Source: Villigracilis sp024434165 (GTDB taxonomy: Bacteria; Chloroflexota; Anaerolineae; Anaerolineales; Villigracilaceae). Taken from it: a stretch of DNA of 64,000 bases. The notes beneath the pieces were generated by a model, which searched no databases, had not been told where the DNA came from, and worked only from the letters and a program-made list of their open reading frames with translations. Of this stretch, positions 15,740-24,332 are shown piece by piece. The stretch lies in contig SZPK01000012.1 of assembly GCA_030263665.1 (NCBI GenBank), positions 128,366 to 192,365 on the forward strand. Direction: 5' to 3'. Position 1 is the first letter of the stretch. Each line of letters starts with the position of its first letter. The position numbers and the translations under genes are program-made.

Positions 15740-17044
15740 ATGAAAACCAGACGCCTTCTCCTCTTGTTGTTGGCTGCCTTTGCGTCGGCTCAGGCGGTCC
15801 TTGCCCAAAGCCGCGAGCCGGCCGCCGTCGTGCTGACGGCGGATGGTCCCATCATGCCGCCGATGCTGGAATACATCACACGCGGAATCGAAACGGCAGA
15901 GCGGCGCAATGCGGAGGTGTTGATCATCCAACTCAACACGCCCGGCGGAAGTGTGGATGCGATGCTGAAGATCATCGCGGAGATCCGCGCAAGCAGTGTG
16001 CCGGTGGTGGTGTACGTGGCGCCGAGAAATGCAATCGCCGGGAGCGCGGGCGCGATGATCACGATGGCGGGGCACGCCTCTGCCATGGCGCCGGAGACTT
16101 CCATCGGCGCATCCAGCCCCATCAGCAGTTCGGGCGAGAACCTGAATACAACCGCCGATGTGAAAACCAAAGAGATCATCAAGGCTTCCATCCGCTCGTT
16201 CGTCACGCCGCGCGGCGAGGAGGCGTGGAAACTTGCCGAAGCGATGATTGACGAAGCCAAAGCCGCCACTGCCGATGAAGCCCTGGATGCCAAATTAATT
16301 GATTTCATCGCCGACGACCTCGAAGACCTGCTGCAGCTGCTGGACGGTTTCAGCGTCCAAATGGGGGACGGCGCGCGAACGCTCGAAACGACGGGCTTGG
16401 AAATTCAGGCTTTGGAGATGAGTTTTATCGAGCAACTCCTGCTCATGCTCACCGACCCGAACATCGCCTTCCTCCTGCTCGCCATCGGTGTGCAGGCGGT
16501 GCTGATCGAACTCTCCAGCCCCGGCGGATGGGTGGCGGGTTTCATCGGCGCGGTGTGCATCACGCTGGCGGTGTACGGCTTGGGTGTGCTGCCGGTCAAC
16601 TGGTTTGGAATCATCTTCCTCCTCATTGCCTTTGTGCTGTTTGTCCTCGACATCAAAGCGCCCACGCACGGCGCGCTGACAACGGCAGGCGTGGCATCCT
16701 TCATCATCGGCGCGCTGGTGCTGTTCAACTCGCCCGGCACGCCGGACTTCCAGCGCGTGTCGGTTCCGCTCGTGGTCGGCACGGGCATCTTCCTCGGCTT
16801 GCTGTTCTTCGGCATTCTGATGATTGCCCTGCGCGCGCAGCACAAACCGGCACAAATGGGGGGCGAATCCTACGTTGGGCAGGTGGGAACAGCCCACTCG
16901 TTCAGCGGCGATGCGGGACAGGTTCAGGTGGGCGCGGAGTTGTGGAGCGCAGAAAAAGCCCCCGATTCGGAACCCATCGGTAAGGGTGATAAAATCGAGG
17001 TCGTCGAAGTTCGAGGATTGAGATTAATTGTCAAGAAAAAGTAG
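15740..17044 (+). CDS. NfeD-family membrane serine protease (ClpP-like plus NfeD domain)
   Basis: A 434-aa protein with an N-terminal signal peptide (MKTRRLLLLLLAAFASAQAVLA), a ClpP/crotonase-fold protease domain (about 25-210), four to five membrane helices (about 240-355) and a C-terminal OB-fold NfeD domain (about 370-434). Active-site motifs are PGGSVDAM and SAGAMITMAGH, the latter carrying the nucleophilic Ser. Characterised relatives cleave stomatin-like proteins and affect membrane quality control. The start is either the ATG at 15740 or the one 12 nt earlier at 15728. The 15740 start gives a standard signal peptide. Confidence 0.88.
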   Translation: MKTRRLLLLLLAAFASAQAVLAQSREPAAVVLTADGPIMPPMLEYITRGIETAERRNAEVLIIQLNTPGGSVDAMLKIIAEIRASSVPVVVYVAPRNAIAGSAGAMITMAGHASAMAPETSIGASSPISSSGENLNTTADVKTKEIIKASIRSFVTPRGEEAWKLAEAMIDEAKAATADEALDAKLIDFIADDLEDLLQLLDGFSVQMGDGARTLETTGLEIQALEMSFIEQLLLMLTDPNIAFLLLAIGVQAVLIELSSPGGWVAGFIGAVCITLAVYGLGVLPVNWFGIIFLLIAFVLFVLDIKAPTHGALTTAGVASFIIGALVLFNSPGTPDFQRVSVPLVVGTGIFLGLLFFGILMIALRAQHKPAQMGGESYVGQVGTAHSFSGDAGQVQVGAELWSAEKAPDSEPIGKGDKIEVVEVRGLRLIVKKK

Positions 17045-17078
17045 CGCAGGATTAATCTTGCGCTGCGCAAAGGACCTT

Positions 17079-18026
17079 ATGACTGCCACACCCACCCGAG
17101 ACCGAGTCTCCCCGCAAGCGGATGCGCGTCCGCTCCGCCGACCGGATTGGATCAAAGTGCGCGCGCCCTCCGGCGAGACCTACGAATGGCTGCAAAGCCT
17201 GATGCGCAAGAAAGAACTGCATACTGTTTGTGAAGAGGCGATGTGCCCCAACCTCGGCGAATGCTGGGGAAGCGGAACCGCCACGTTTTTGATGCTGGGC
17301 GATGTGTGCACGCGCACCTGCGCCTTCTGCGACATCAAACACGGCAAGCCTGCCCTGCTGGATTGGGGCGAAGCCGAGCGCGTGGCGCAAGCCGTGAAAG
17401 CCATGAACCTGAAACACGCGGTTATTACATCTGTTAACCGTGACGAGAGGCGGGATGGCGGCGCTCCGATTTTTGCGATGGTAATTCGGAGAATTAGAGA
17501 ATTGCTGCCGGGCTGTTCCATCGAAGTGCTGATTCCCGATTTCAAGGGCAGCATCGAAGCCTTGAAGATCGTCATGGATGCGCGTCCCGAAATTTTGAAC
17601 CATAATGTAGAGACCGTGCCGCGGCTCTTCAAGCAGGTCCAGCCGCAGGACAATTACGAGTGGGCGGCAGCGACCCTTTCCAACGCCAAGAAACTCGACC
17701 CCGATGTGCTGACCAAATCGGGCATCATGGTGGGCTTGGGAGAGACCATGGACGAGGTCAAAGCCGTGATGCGCGACCAGCGCAGTTGGGGGGTGGATAT
17801 TCTCACCATCGGTCAGTACCTCCAGCCGAGCAAGAAGCACATGCCCATGGATCGTTACTACACCATGGAAGAATTTGCCGAACTGCGCGAATACGGCTAT
17901 TCGATTGGATTCAAGTGGGTGGAGTCGAACCCGCTGGTGCGGTCGTCCTATCACGCCGCGGAACAGGTGCGGGCGTTGAGTGTGGTGCATCGCAAGTTGT
18001 ATGGGGAAAGTGTCAGTAATCAGTGA
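17079..18026 (+). CDS. lipA: Lipoyl synthase
   Basis: A radical-SAM enzyme that inserts two sulfurs into octanoyl groups on lipoyl domains (EC 2.8.1.8). Its 315 aa hold both clusters: the auxiliary 4Fe-4S ligands CEEAMCPNLGEC (about 50-61) and the radical-SAM motif CTRTCAFC (about 77-84). The C-terminal RSSYHA provides the Ser ligand. The ATG at 17079 has an aaagga ribosome-binding site. The frame extends 51 nt upstream into nfeD but lacks signal there. The last codons (VSNQ) and stop are inside a 'cagtaatcagtgacc' repeat, so the repeat has replaced the native terminus. Confidence 0.95.
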   Translation: MTATPTRDRVSPQADARPLRRPDWIKVRAPSGETYEWLQSLMRKKELHTVCEEAMCPNLGECWGSGTATFLMLGDVCTRTCAFCDIKHGKPALLDWGEAERVAQAVKAMNLKHAVITSVNRDERRDGGAPIFAMVIRRIRELLPGCSIEVLIPDFKGSIEALKIVMDARPEILNHNVETVPRLFKQVQPQDNYEWAAATLSNAKKLDPDVLTKSGIMVGLGETMDEVKAVMRDQRSWGVDILTIGQYLQPSKKHMPMDRYYTMEEFAELREYGYSIGFKWVESNPLVRSSYHAAEQVRALSVVHRKLYGESVSNQ

Positions 18027-18032
18027 CCAGTT
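18010..18032. repeat. 'GATCAGT'-type short repeat at the lipA 3' end
   Basis: gtcagtaatcagtgaccagt contains the same units as the insert at 10211-10281. It supplies the final lipA codons and stop. Confidence 0.5.
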
Positions 18033-18068
18033 TGCCTCGCTGCTTTAATTGTATGAACTCGAAAGCCA

Positions 18069-18869
18069 ATGACTACCGATGAACTGACCAGTCAATTCCC
18101 AACCTTTCAGCGCGAACTCAAATCCTTCGTCCTGCGCCTCACCGCCAGCATGCAGGATGCGGAGGACATTGTTCAGGAAACGTATCTCAAGGCACAATCG
18201 AAGATCGATTCGTTTCGCGGCGACTCGTCGTTGAAGACCTGGGTGTTCAGCATCGCCTCGAATCTTGCCAAAGACCTGCTTCGCTCCAAAAAACGCTGGC
18301 CCGAAACCGTGACGGACATTTGCCGGGAGGAGACACTCAGCAACAGGGAATTTCTCCAGGAAGCCATGCACATCCGCGAAACGTCGCCGCAGGGGAATTT
18401 CGAAATCCGGGAGCATATCGCCTTCTGTTTTACGTGCATCGCCAAGTCGCTGCCGCTGGAGGGACATCTCGTCATTTTGTTGAAGGAAGTGTACGATTTC
18501 AAAGTGAAGGAAGTCGCCCAGATCCTGCAGCTCTCCGAAGCCATGGTGAAATATCACCTGCACGTCAGCCGCAACAAGATGATGGACATCTTCGACGGGC
18601 GCTGTTCGCTGATCAACAAGCAGGGCATCTGTCACCAATGCACCGAGTTGAACGGACTCTTCAACCCGAAGCAAAAAGCGCAGGAGGAACTGATCAAGCT
18701 CGAGATGGTGCGCGCGGCGGAAACTCGAAGCCGGGACGAGTTGTTCGACCTGCGGATGAACATCCTGCGGGAACTCGATCCGTTTACGTCGGGGGCGGCG
18801 GAATTGCAGTTGCATCATTTGGAACACAATCGGCAGGTAATGGAAAAGTATTTGGGGGAAAACGAATAA
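18069..18869 (+). CDS. ECF-type sigma-70 factor with a Cys-containing C-terminal extension
   Basis: A 266-aa sigma factor. The sigma-2 region (about 15-90, QDAEDIVQETYLKAQ and FRGDSSLKTWVF) and sigma-4 region (about 125-165, EVYDFKVKEVAQIL) are intact. The extra ~95 residues after sigma-4 carry CSLINKQGICHQC, a possible zinc site that could sense or anchor, followed by a helical tail. ECF factors are usually paired with an anti-sigma factor, and none is next to it. Two small proteins follow on the same strand, an SRPBCC protein and an unknown 133-aa protein. Confidence 0.85.
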   Translation: MTTDELTSQFPTFQRELKSFVLRLTASMQDAEDIVQETYLKAQSKIDSFRGDSSLKTWVFSIASNLAKDLLRSKKRWPETVTDICREETLSNREFLQEAMHIRETSPQGNFEIREHIAFCFTCIAKSLPLEGHLVILLKEVYDFKVKEVAQILQLSEAMVKYHLHVSRNKMMDIFDGRCSLINKQGICHQCTELNGLFNPKQKAQEELIKLEMVRAAETRSRDELFDLRMNILRELDPFTSGAAELQLHHLEHNRQVMEKYLGENE

Positions 18870-18918
18870 CTATCGTTTTCAAATCTCCAATCGTCTAAAT
18901 AAGAAAGGAGATTTAAAG

Positions 18919-19374
18919 ATGAATCAGATCAAAGCGACAACGACCAAAACCACCTTTAGCCGGGAAACAACCGTGAGCGTGAGCATCGAGGCGGATGTGT
19001 CCATTGTGTGGGCGCTGCTGACCCACGCCTCGGATTTCCCGCGCTGGAATTCCACGGTCACTTCGATCAAAGGTGAAATCAGAGAGGGCAGCACAATCGA
19101 ACTCAAGTCCACGCTGGATGAGAAGCGGACGTTCAAGTTGAAGATCAAGGAATTCGTGCCGGAGAAACGCCTGGTCTGGGGCGATGCCATGGGGAACCGC
19201 GTCTACAGCCTCGAGCGGGGAGCGGGAGGCGTGCTCTTTTCCATGACGGAGAAGATCGGCGGTCCGTTGTTCCCGCTGTTCGCCGGGATGATCCCCTCCT
19301 TCGACGAATCGTTCGAGAAGTTTGCGGCGGATTTGAAGAAGGAAGCGGAAACGATCCAGCGTTCCAAAAAATAA
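18919..19374 (+). CDS. SRPBCC-superfamily protein
   Basis: A 151-aa START/AHSA1-like protein with the helix-grip fold that forms a hydrophobic pocket. The N-terminal pattern (IEADVSIVWALLTHASDFPRW, split here by residue 20 as IEADVSIVWALLT then HASDFPRW) is typical of this superfamily. The C-terminal helix ends in EKFAADLKKEAE. The ligand is unknown. A strong aaggag lies 8 nt before the ATG. It lies 49 nt after the sigma factor and is likely cotranscribed. Confidence 0.75.
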   Translation: MNQIKATTTKTTFSRETTVSVSIEADVSIVWALLTHASDFPRWNSTVTSIKGEIREGSTIELKSTLDEKRTFKLKIKEFVPEKRLVWGDAMGNRVYSLERGAGGVLFSMTEKIGGPLFPLFAGMIPSFDESFEKFAADLKKEAETIQRSKK

Positions 19375-19440
19375 ATGGCGCTCAGCCGCCGGGAGCCTAG
19401 AGATCCAGCGTTCCAGAGAATAAGCCAAAGGAGAATCGAA

Positions 19441-19842
19441 ATGGAAAAGAGAACCAAAGACAATCCGTGGAAGTTGAAGACCCCTCCGCTGACATCGGAC
19501 TACGAAATGTATGTGGACGTGAAGGATGGCAGGGAAATCCTCGTCTGCACTGTCGGCACGACCGTGTTGCATTACGATTATCGTGCCATCAAAGACCTGC
19601 ACGAGATGTTGAAAAAGCACGGCGATTGGATGGAATTGGGCAGCAAGGACGAGAAACAGGAAGCGGTTCCGGGCACCGTGGAGCACTGGGCGCGCTCGCC
19701 AAAAAATCCCATCGGCGGCTGGTACGGACTCAAGAAAGGCTTTCGCGGCCGCTTCGCCATGTACATCCCGCCGTTGATGGAGGCGCTGGGACTGGCGGAA
19801 GTGGAGCATAACGCGCGGAATAACAGGATGCGGGCAAAATAA
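19441..19842 (+). CDS. Uncharacterised 133-aa protein
   Basis: A soluble basic protein without a signal peptide. Visible features are an N-terminal NPWKLKTPP, a beta-rich middle (VTVGTTVLHY region) and a GGWYGLKKGFRGRFA segment near 100-115. The start at 19441 has aaaggag upstream, and the extension to 19375 has none. The 20 nt before it partly duplicate the 3' end of the SRPBCC gene ('gatccagcgttcc' at about 19354 and 19401). I do not recognise the family. Position suggests a link to the ECF sigma factor. Confidence 0.7.
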   Translation: MEKRTKDNPWKLKTPPLTSDYEMYVDVKDGREILVCTVGTTVLHYDYRAIKDLHEMLKKHGDWMELGSKDEKQEAVPGTVEHWARSPKNPIGGWYGLKKGFRGRFAMYIPPLMEALGLAEVEHNARNNRMRAK

Positions 19843-19874
19843 CAGCGGCTGAAAACGGGCGCAGTCGAATCCAG

Positions 19875-19908
19875 GACCTGATGGGTGTTGAACACTCATC
19901 AGGTCTTA
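19875..19908 (+). terminator. Terminator after the 133-aa protein gene
   Basis: A 14-bp stem: GACCTGATG (19875-19883) with CATCAGGTC (19897-19905), extended inward by GTGT/ACAC pairing, then a short T-rich tail. Confidence 0.6.
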
Positions 19909-19988
19909 TTGACTCACCCTGCACGAAAAACCGCCGGTTTTTTTACCCCTTCTTCATCCTTTCCTGACGGTTTAAAGGAGGATGTCTT

Positions 19989-20130
19989 CGTAACTCACCT
20001 TATACGGCAGGGGCGGCCCAGACACGGTTTTTCAAAACTCTGGTGCAGGGCTACCCTTTCTTGCAGATTGGCTGCCTGATTTACCCAAACGGGTCGTCCC
20101 TGCGACAAAATCGCGTAAGGTGAGTTCGTA
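19989..20130. repeat. Inverted-repeat element upstream of phnD
   Basis: AACTCACCTTA (about 19994-20004) pairs with TAAGGTGAGTT (about 20117-20127), enclosing a second imperfect pair (GCAGGGGCGGCCC and GGGTCGTCCCTGC, 11 of 13 matching). It is a compact, non-coding MITE- or REP-like element. Related phrases are at about 34155 and 50955. The rest of the 440-bp gap holds the terminator before it and the phnD promoter after it. Confidence 0.6.
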
Positions 20131-20188
20131 AGGTGAATAATAATTCCCTGATAGTGAATTTATTCCCCATTTTTTAAGAAATGCGCAC

Positions 20189-20217
20189 TTGTTAACCGTC
20201 ATAACCTGCGGTATTAT
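20189..20217 (+). promoter_or_regulatory. phnD promoter
   Basis: TTGTTA (20189-20194), a 17-nt spacer and TATTAT (20212-20217). The ~65-nt leader contains a GGGGC/GCCCC hairpin and ends with aaagaggag before the ATG. No Pho-box is assigned with confidence. Confidence 0.6.
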
Positions 20218-20282
20218 CACTCCGTCAGGGGCGGGTTTGCCCCATATACACACACCTACCCTATTTACAGAAAGAGGAGAAA

Positions 20283-21386
20283 ATGAATAAACGTTTCCTG
20301 TTTGTCCTGCTGACCCTCATCGTAACCGCCTCGATGATCCTCAGCGCCTGTGGTACGCCTGCCACAGAGGTCCCTCCGACCGAAGAACCCACCGAGGTTC
20401 CCACGGAAGAGCCGACCGCCGAACCCACTGAAGAAATGCCCGCCATCGGTTCGCCGGAACACCCCATCAAGGTGCTGTTCGTCCCCTCTGTGGATGCGAA
20501 CGTGATCGTGACCGGCGGTGAAGTGATGGCGAAGGCGCTCAACGAAGCCACCGGCTTGACCTTCGAAGTCAGCGTTCCGACCTCCTACGCCGCCACCATC
20601 GAGGAAATGTGCGCCTCCCCCTCGGACACGATGGCGTTCATTCCTGCCTTTGGCTACGTGCTCGCCAATGACCTCTGCGGTGTGGACGTTGCCTTCAAGG
20701 CTGTCCGCCGCGGCTGGGGCGTGTATTGGACCATGATCGTCGTCGCCCGCGACAGCGACATCCAGACGCTCGAAGACCTGAACGGCAAGAAGTGGGCGTA
20801 TCCCGATGCGGGTTCCACCTCCGGTTTCCTCGTCCCGACCGTCATGTTCAAGGAAGCGGGCATTACCCCCGGTGAAACCCTCGAAGCCGGCGGTCACCCC
20901 GAAGCCGTGCGCGCCGTCTACAACGGCGAAGCCGATTTCGCAACTGCTTTCTACAGCCCATGGGCTGCTCCCGAAGGCGCTGAAAAGTGGAAGATCGGCG
21001 ACGACCCCGAAGTGCCTGTGGATGTCAACTCCTGCGCGCTCAATGAAGACAAAAGCCAGCTGCTCTGCGAAGGCTACCGCGTCCTCGATGCCCGCGCCAA
21101 CATCCGCGAGGAGTTCCCCGATGTGGTCGCCAAGGTCCGCATCCTGACCCTCTCGCCGGAAATCCCGAACGACACCCTGTCCTTCGGTCCTGAATTCCCC
21201 GCCGACCTGCGCGCCCAGATCGAAGAAGCCCTGGCGGCTTTCGCCCAGACCGAAGCCTGGGGTCAGTCCATCGGCAGCGAGGATTTCTATGGCTGGTCCG
21301 GTCTCGAACCCGCCACCGATGCGGATTACGACTTCATCCGCCTGATGGTGGCCGAATCCGGCACGACCATCGAATCCCTCAAGTAA
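20283..21386 (+). CDS. phnD: PhnD-type phosphate/phosphonate ABC transporter substrate-binding lipoprotein
   Basis: A 367-aa lipoprotein: signal peptide, lipobox LSAC (about 20-23) and a Pro/Thr/Glu-rich linker (about 28-55), typical of surface-tethered binding proteins. The body is the PhnD/periplasmic-binding type II fold (IKVLFVPSVDAN, ATIEEMCASPSD, AYPDAGSTSGFLVP). It delivers phosphonate, phosphite or a related oxyanion to the PhnC-PhnE permease encoded after it. No C-P lyase or phosphite dehydrogenase is present, so the natural ligand is open. A hairpin between phnD and phnC could favour higher expression of the binding protein. Confidence 0.85.
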   Translation: MNKRFLFVLLTLIVTASMILSACGTPATEVPPTEEPTEVPTEEPTAEPTEEMPAIGSPEHPIKVLFVPSVDANVIVTGGEVMAKALNEATGLTFEVSVPTSYAATIEEMCASPSDTMAFIPAFGYVLANDLCGVDVAFKAVRRGWGVYWTMIVVARDSDIQTLEDLNGKKWAYPDAGSTSGFLVPTVMFKEAGITPGETLEAGGHPEAVRAVYNGEADFATAFYSPWAAPEGAEKWKIGDDPEVPVDVNSCALNEDKSQLLCEGYRVLDARANIREEFPDVVAKVRILTLSPEIPNDTLSFGPEFPADLRAQIEEALAAFAQTEAWGQSIGSEDFYGWSGLEPATDADYDFIRLMVAESGTTIESLK

Positions 21387-21409
21387 GAACCATTCCATTG
21401 AATCAATTT

Positions 21410-21433
21410 CGGGCAGGGAGAATTCCCTGCCCG
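21410..21433 (+). terminator. Hairpin between phnD and phnC
   Basis: A perfect 10-bp stem CGGGCAGGGA/TCCCTGCCCG with a 4-nt loop and no long T-run. More likely an mRNA-stabilising or attenuating hairpin than a full terminator. Confidence 0.5.
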
Positions 21434-21530
21434 AACTGTCTTTATCCGAACCGTTTTGTACTTATAATCAAGGGGCAACTTCTGAATGGCGATACTCCCC
21501 GCCACATTACATCAACAACGGGAATGAATT

Positions 21531-22283
21531 ATGCTCCAGGTAAAAAACCTCACCAAAATTTATGAGGGCGGCGTGAAGGCGCTCGATAATGTCACCTTCG
21601 ACGTGCCAAAGGGACAGTTCCTCGCCGTGATCGGTCTGAGCGGCTCCGGCAAATCCACCCTGCTGAGGTGCATCAACCGCCTGATTGACCCGACCGCCGG
21701 GCAAATCTTATGGGATGGCGAAGACATCACCGCCGCCTCCCCGGAGGAAATGCGCCGCATCCGCCGCCGGATTGGGATGGTCTTCCAGCACTTCAACCTT
21801 GTGCATCGCTCCAGGGTGATCACGAACGTGCTTGCCGGAAGGCTTGGGTACGTCAACCCGGCATGGAGCCTGCTCAACCGCTTCCCGAAAGAGGATGTTG
21901 AGAAAGCCGTCCGGCAACTGGAGCGCGTCGGCATTGCGGATAAAGCCAACCAGCGAGCCGACGAATTGAGCGGCGGGCAGCAGCAGCGTGTGGGCATTGC
22001 GCGCGCGCTCATGCAGGACCCGAAAATGCTTCTCGCCGATGAGCCGGTTGCCAGCCTGGACCCCGTCCTCGCGCACAGCATCATGAAACACCTGGAAGAA
22101 ATCAACAAAAACGACGGCGTGACCGTGCTGTGTTCGCTTCACTTCCTCGACCTTGTACATCGTTACGCAGACCGTGTCATTGCCCTCAACGAAGGCCGGC
22201 TGGTCTTTGAAGGCTTGCCGAACGAAATAGACGACAGGAAATTCAAAGACATTTACGGCCGCGATGCCGAACGGGTGGGATAA
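21531..22283 (+). CDS. phnC: PhnC-type ABC transporter ATP-binding protein
   Basis: A 250-aa ABC ATPase that drives the PhnE permease. Walker A GLSGSGKST (about 35-43), Q-loop, signature LSGGQQQR (about 147-154), Walker B LLADEPVASLDP (about 167) and a conserved H-loop in SLHFLD are all present. The segment VFQHFNLVHRSRVITNVL is typical of phosphonate/phosphite transporters. A TATAAT at 21463-21468 gives a possible secondary promoter. The downstream permease starts right after the stop. Confidence 0.9.
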   Translation: MLQVKNLTKIYEGGVKALDNVTFDVPKGQFLAVIGLSGSGKSTLLRCINRLIDPTAGQILWDGEDITAASPEEMRRIRRRIGMVFQHFNLVHRSRVITNVLAGRLGYVNPAWSLLNRFPKEDVEKAVRQLERVGIADKANQRADELSGGQQQRVGIARALMQDPKMLLADEPVASLDPVLAHSIMKHLEEINKNDGVTVLCSLHFLDLVHRYADRVIALNEGRLVFEGLPNEIDDRKFKDIYGRDAERVG

Positions 22284-22284
22284 C

Positions 22285-24111
22285 ATGAAAAACAAAAAAG
22301 TATCTCCCTGGAAATCCCTCCAAACCGGGCTGGCTGTCCTGCTGGCGCTCACCGTTTACGCCTACGGGTTCGAGATCACAAAAATCAACCTTGCCGAACT
22401 GCGCAGCGAACAACGCCGCGAAAGCCTCACGCGCGTCACCCGCGCGCTGGCGCAGCCGGATATCTTCGAATTTGAAAAGGAAGAGCAGGCATTCACTGCG
22501 CCCGTGTACGTGCCCTGTCCCGAAGGCGGCGCTTCCTTTGCCGAGCCGGATACCTCCGGCCCGTATGTCATCGTCACGCCTGGATGCGCCGAGCCGGGAG
22601 AAACCGTCACCGTGGAAGGATTCAACTTCTTCCCCAACGCCAGTGGACCCGTGCGCTTCGTTCCGGGCAACGACCCCGCCTATCTCGTTGAACTTGGCAA
22701 CGATACCGCGCTGACCGATGCAGATGGTCATTTTGCCGTCCAGATCGTCCTGCCCGACCGCACCAGCGAAGACGTCCAATACATCCGCGCCACGATGCGC
22801 CGGAATGTCGGCTTGCCCAAATTCACCGAAACCGCCAAACTTACCTGGGACAAAATCGTCGAGACCGTGTTCCTCGCCCTGCTGGCGACCACGCTGGGAA
22901 CCCTGCTTGCCATCCCGCTCAGTTTCATCGCCGCGCGCAACCTGATGAAACCGGTGCGAAGCCCGCTCGCAAGTATTTCGTTATCCATTATCGGCTGGCC
23001 CCTCGGTATCGGGGCTGGGTACCTTTTTGTGAGCCAGATCGGGAAGGTCTCCGCATCCATCAGCACCATTCCGCTCAATCTGGTCAGCGTGATTGTGGCG
23101 CCGCTGGTCTTCTGGCTGGCATTCCGCTGGGCGATGCCGCAGGAAGAAACGGCAAGCGCGAGTCTGGGACTGCGTATCGCACGCCTGCTGGCTTTGTTTG
23201 CCGGTACGCTGGTCGGTCTGTTCGGGTTCTTCCAACTGGCAGAGTTGACCGCCAATATCAGCCTCGGCATTCGTGAAATGCTTGGTCCTGTCGGGTTCTT
23301 TGCCACCTTCCTTTTCCAGATCAGCGACATCCTGCGCGTGACCACACCCGCCATCGGCGCGCTTGCCGCGGGCGGCGCTTTGAGCGGTTTCCTCGGGCGT
23401 ATCGGTCAGCGCGTCACAGAGAAGGGAGCCGCAGCGGGAGTCAAAGTCCTCAACATGGCGCTGGCTTCGCTGGCGGGGGCGACCATTTTCGGTCTGCTCG
23501 GCTGGCTGGTGGAATGGCTCTACCAGATTGGCAGACCCATGTACACGCTGTATGGTCCCCTTGGAACGGGCGCTGCCCTGGGCTTGCTCCTGGCGATTTT
23601 CACCAGGGCAAAGAGCACCCTTCCGATAGGACTGGTGGTTTACACCATCACGCGCACGCTCCTCAATACCCTGCGTTCCGTCGAAGCGGTCATTATGGCG
23701 ATTGTGTTCGTCATCGCGGTGGGCATCGGTCCCTTCGCCGGGGTGATGGCGCTTGGGCTGCATACCATCGTCAGTCTGGCGAAACTGTACTCGGAACAGG
23801 TGGAGAGCATCTCCGCCGGTCCGCTCGAAGCGGTGGAAGCCACCGGTGCGAACCGGCTCCAGACCATCATCTATGCAGTCATTCCGCAGATCATCCCGCC
23901 GTATATTTCCTACACCATGTACCGCTGGGACATCAACGTGCGCATGTCCACCATCATCGGCATCGTGGGCGGCGGCGGCATCGGCTTTGTGCTCATCCAG
24001 AACATCAACCTGTTGAACTACCGCGCCGCCAGCGCGCAGATGATCGCCATTGCCATCGTCGTCTCGTTCATGGATTACATCAGTTCCGTCATGCGCGAGA
24101 AGTACGTGTAG
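22285..24111 (+). CDS. phnE: PhnE-type permease with an extra extracytoplasmic domain
   Basis: A 608-aa permease, about twice the usual ~270 aa. After TM1 (about 10-28) an extracytoplasmic Ig/IPT-like domain (about 60-175, YVIVTPGCAEPGETVTVEG) is inserted. The rest holds a first MetI-like portion, additional helices (about 235-375), and the final permease core with its EAA-loop (EAVEATGANRLQTIIYAVIPQ, split as EAVEATGANR then LQTIIYAVIPQ). Start at the ATG 22285, which nearly abuts the phnC stop. A terminator follows at 24136. The extra domain probably faces the outside and may contact the binding protein. Confidence 0.82.
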   Translation: MKNKKVSPWKSLQTGLAVLLALTVYAYGFEITKINLAELRSEQRRESLTRVTRALAQPDIFEFEKEEQAFTAPVYVPCPEGGASFAEPDTSGPYVIVTPGCAEPGETVTVEGFNFFPNASGPVRFVPGNDPAYLVELGNDTALTDADGHFAVQIVLPDRTSEDVQYIRATMRRNVGLPKFTETAKLTWDKIVETVFLALLATTLGTLLAIPLSFIAARNLMKPVRSPLASISLSIIGWPLGIGAGYLFVSQIGKVSASISTIPLNLVSVIVAPLVFWLAFRWAMPQEETASASLGLRIARLLALFAGTLVGLFGFFQLAELTANISLGIREMLGPVGFFATFLFQISDILRVTTPAIGALAAGGALSGFLGRIGQRVTEKGAAAGVKVLNMALASLAGATIFGLLGWLVEWLYQIGRPMYTLYGPLGTGAALGLLLAIFTRAKSTLPIGLVVYTITRTLLNTLRSVEAVIMAIVFVIAVGIGPFAGVMALGLHTIVSLAKLYSEQVESISAGPLEAVEATGANRLQTIIYAVIPQIIPPYISYTMYRWDINVRMSTIIGIVGGGGIGFVLIQNINLLNYRAASAQMIAIAIVVSFMDYISSVMREKYV

Positions 24112-24135
24112 TTCGATTTGCATCCCGTAAACATG

Positions 24136-24174
24136 ACTCACCCCGAAATTAAGTTTCGCGGGTGAGTTTGTTTT
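24136..24174 (+). terminator. Terminator of the phn operon
   Basis: ACTCACCC (24136-24143) pairs with GGGTGAGT (24160-24167), extended by CGAAA/TTTCG, then TTGTTTT. It lies about 25 nt after phnE. Confidence 0.75.
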
Positions 24175-24332
24175 CGAGGATGATGGAACACAGACTAACT
24201 CAATGTCGCGGATTCTTTTGGGCTTTTCTGTTCCGCCTTGGCAACTTCCGTGCACCTTTCAAAATCGTTTTCAAACGGTTGGCAATTGTTGTATATAATA
24301 GGCGAAAAAATTACCCCCTTTGGGAGGAAACC

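Noticed and set aside
20130..20283. Riboswitch in the phnD leader
   Set aside because: Only a short GGGGC/GCCCC hairpin and a promoter are seen; no conserved aptamer core recognised.
22981..24255. 424-aa minus-strand frame over phnE
   Set aside because: Antisense shadow; no domain and extends into the terminator.
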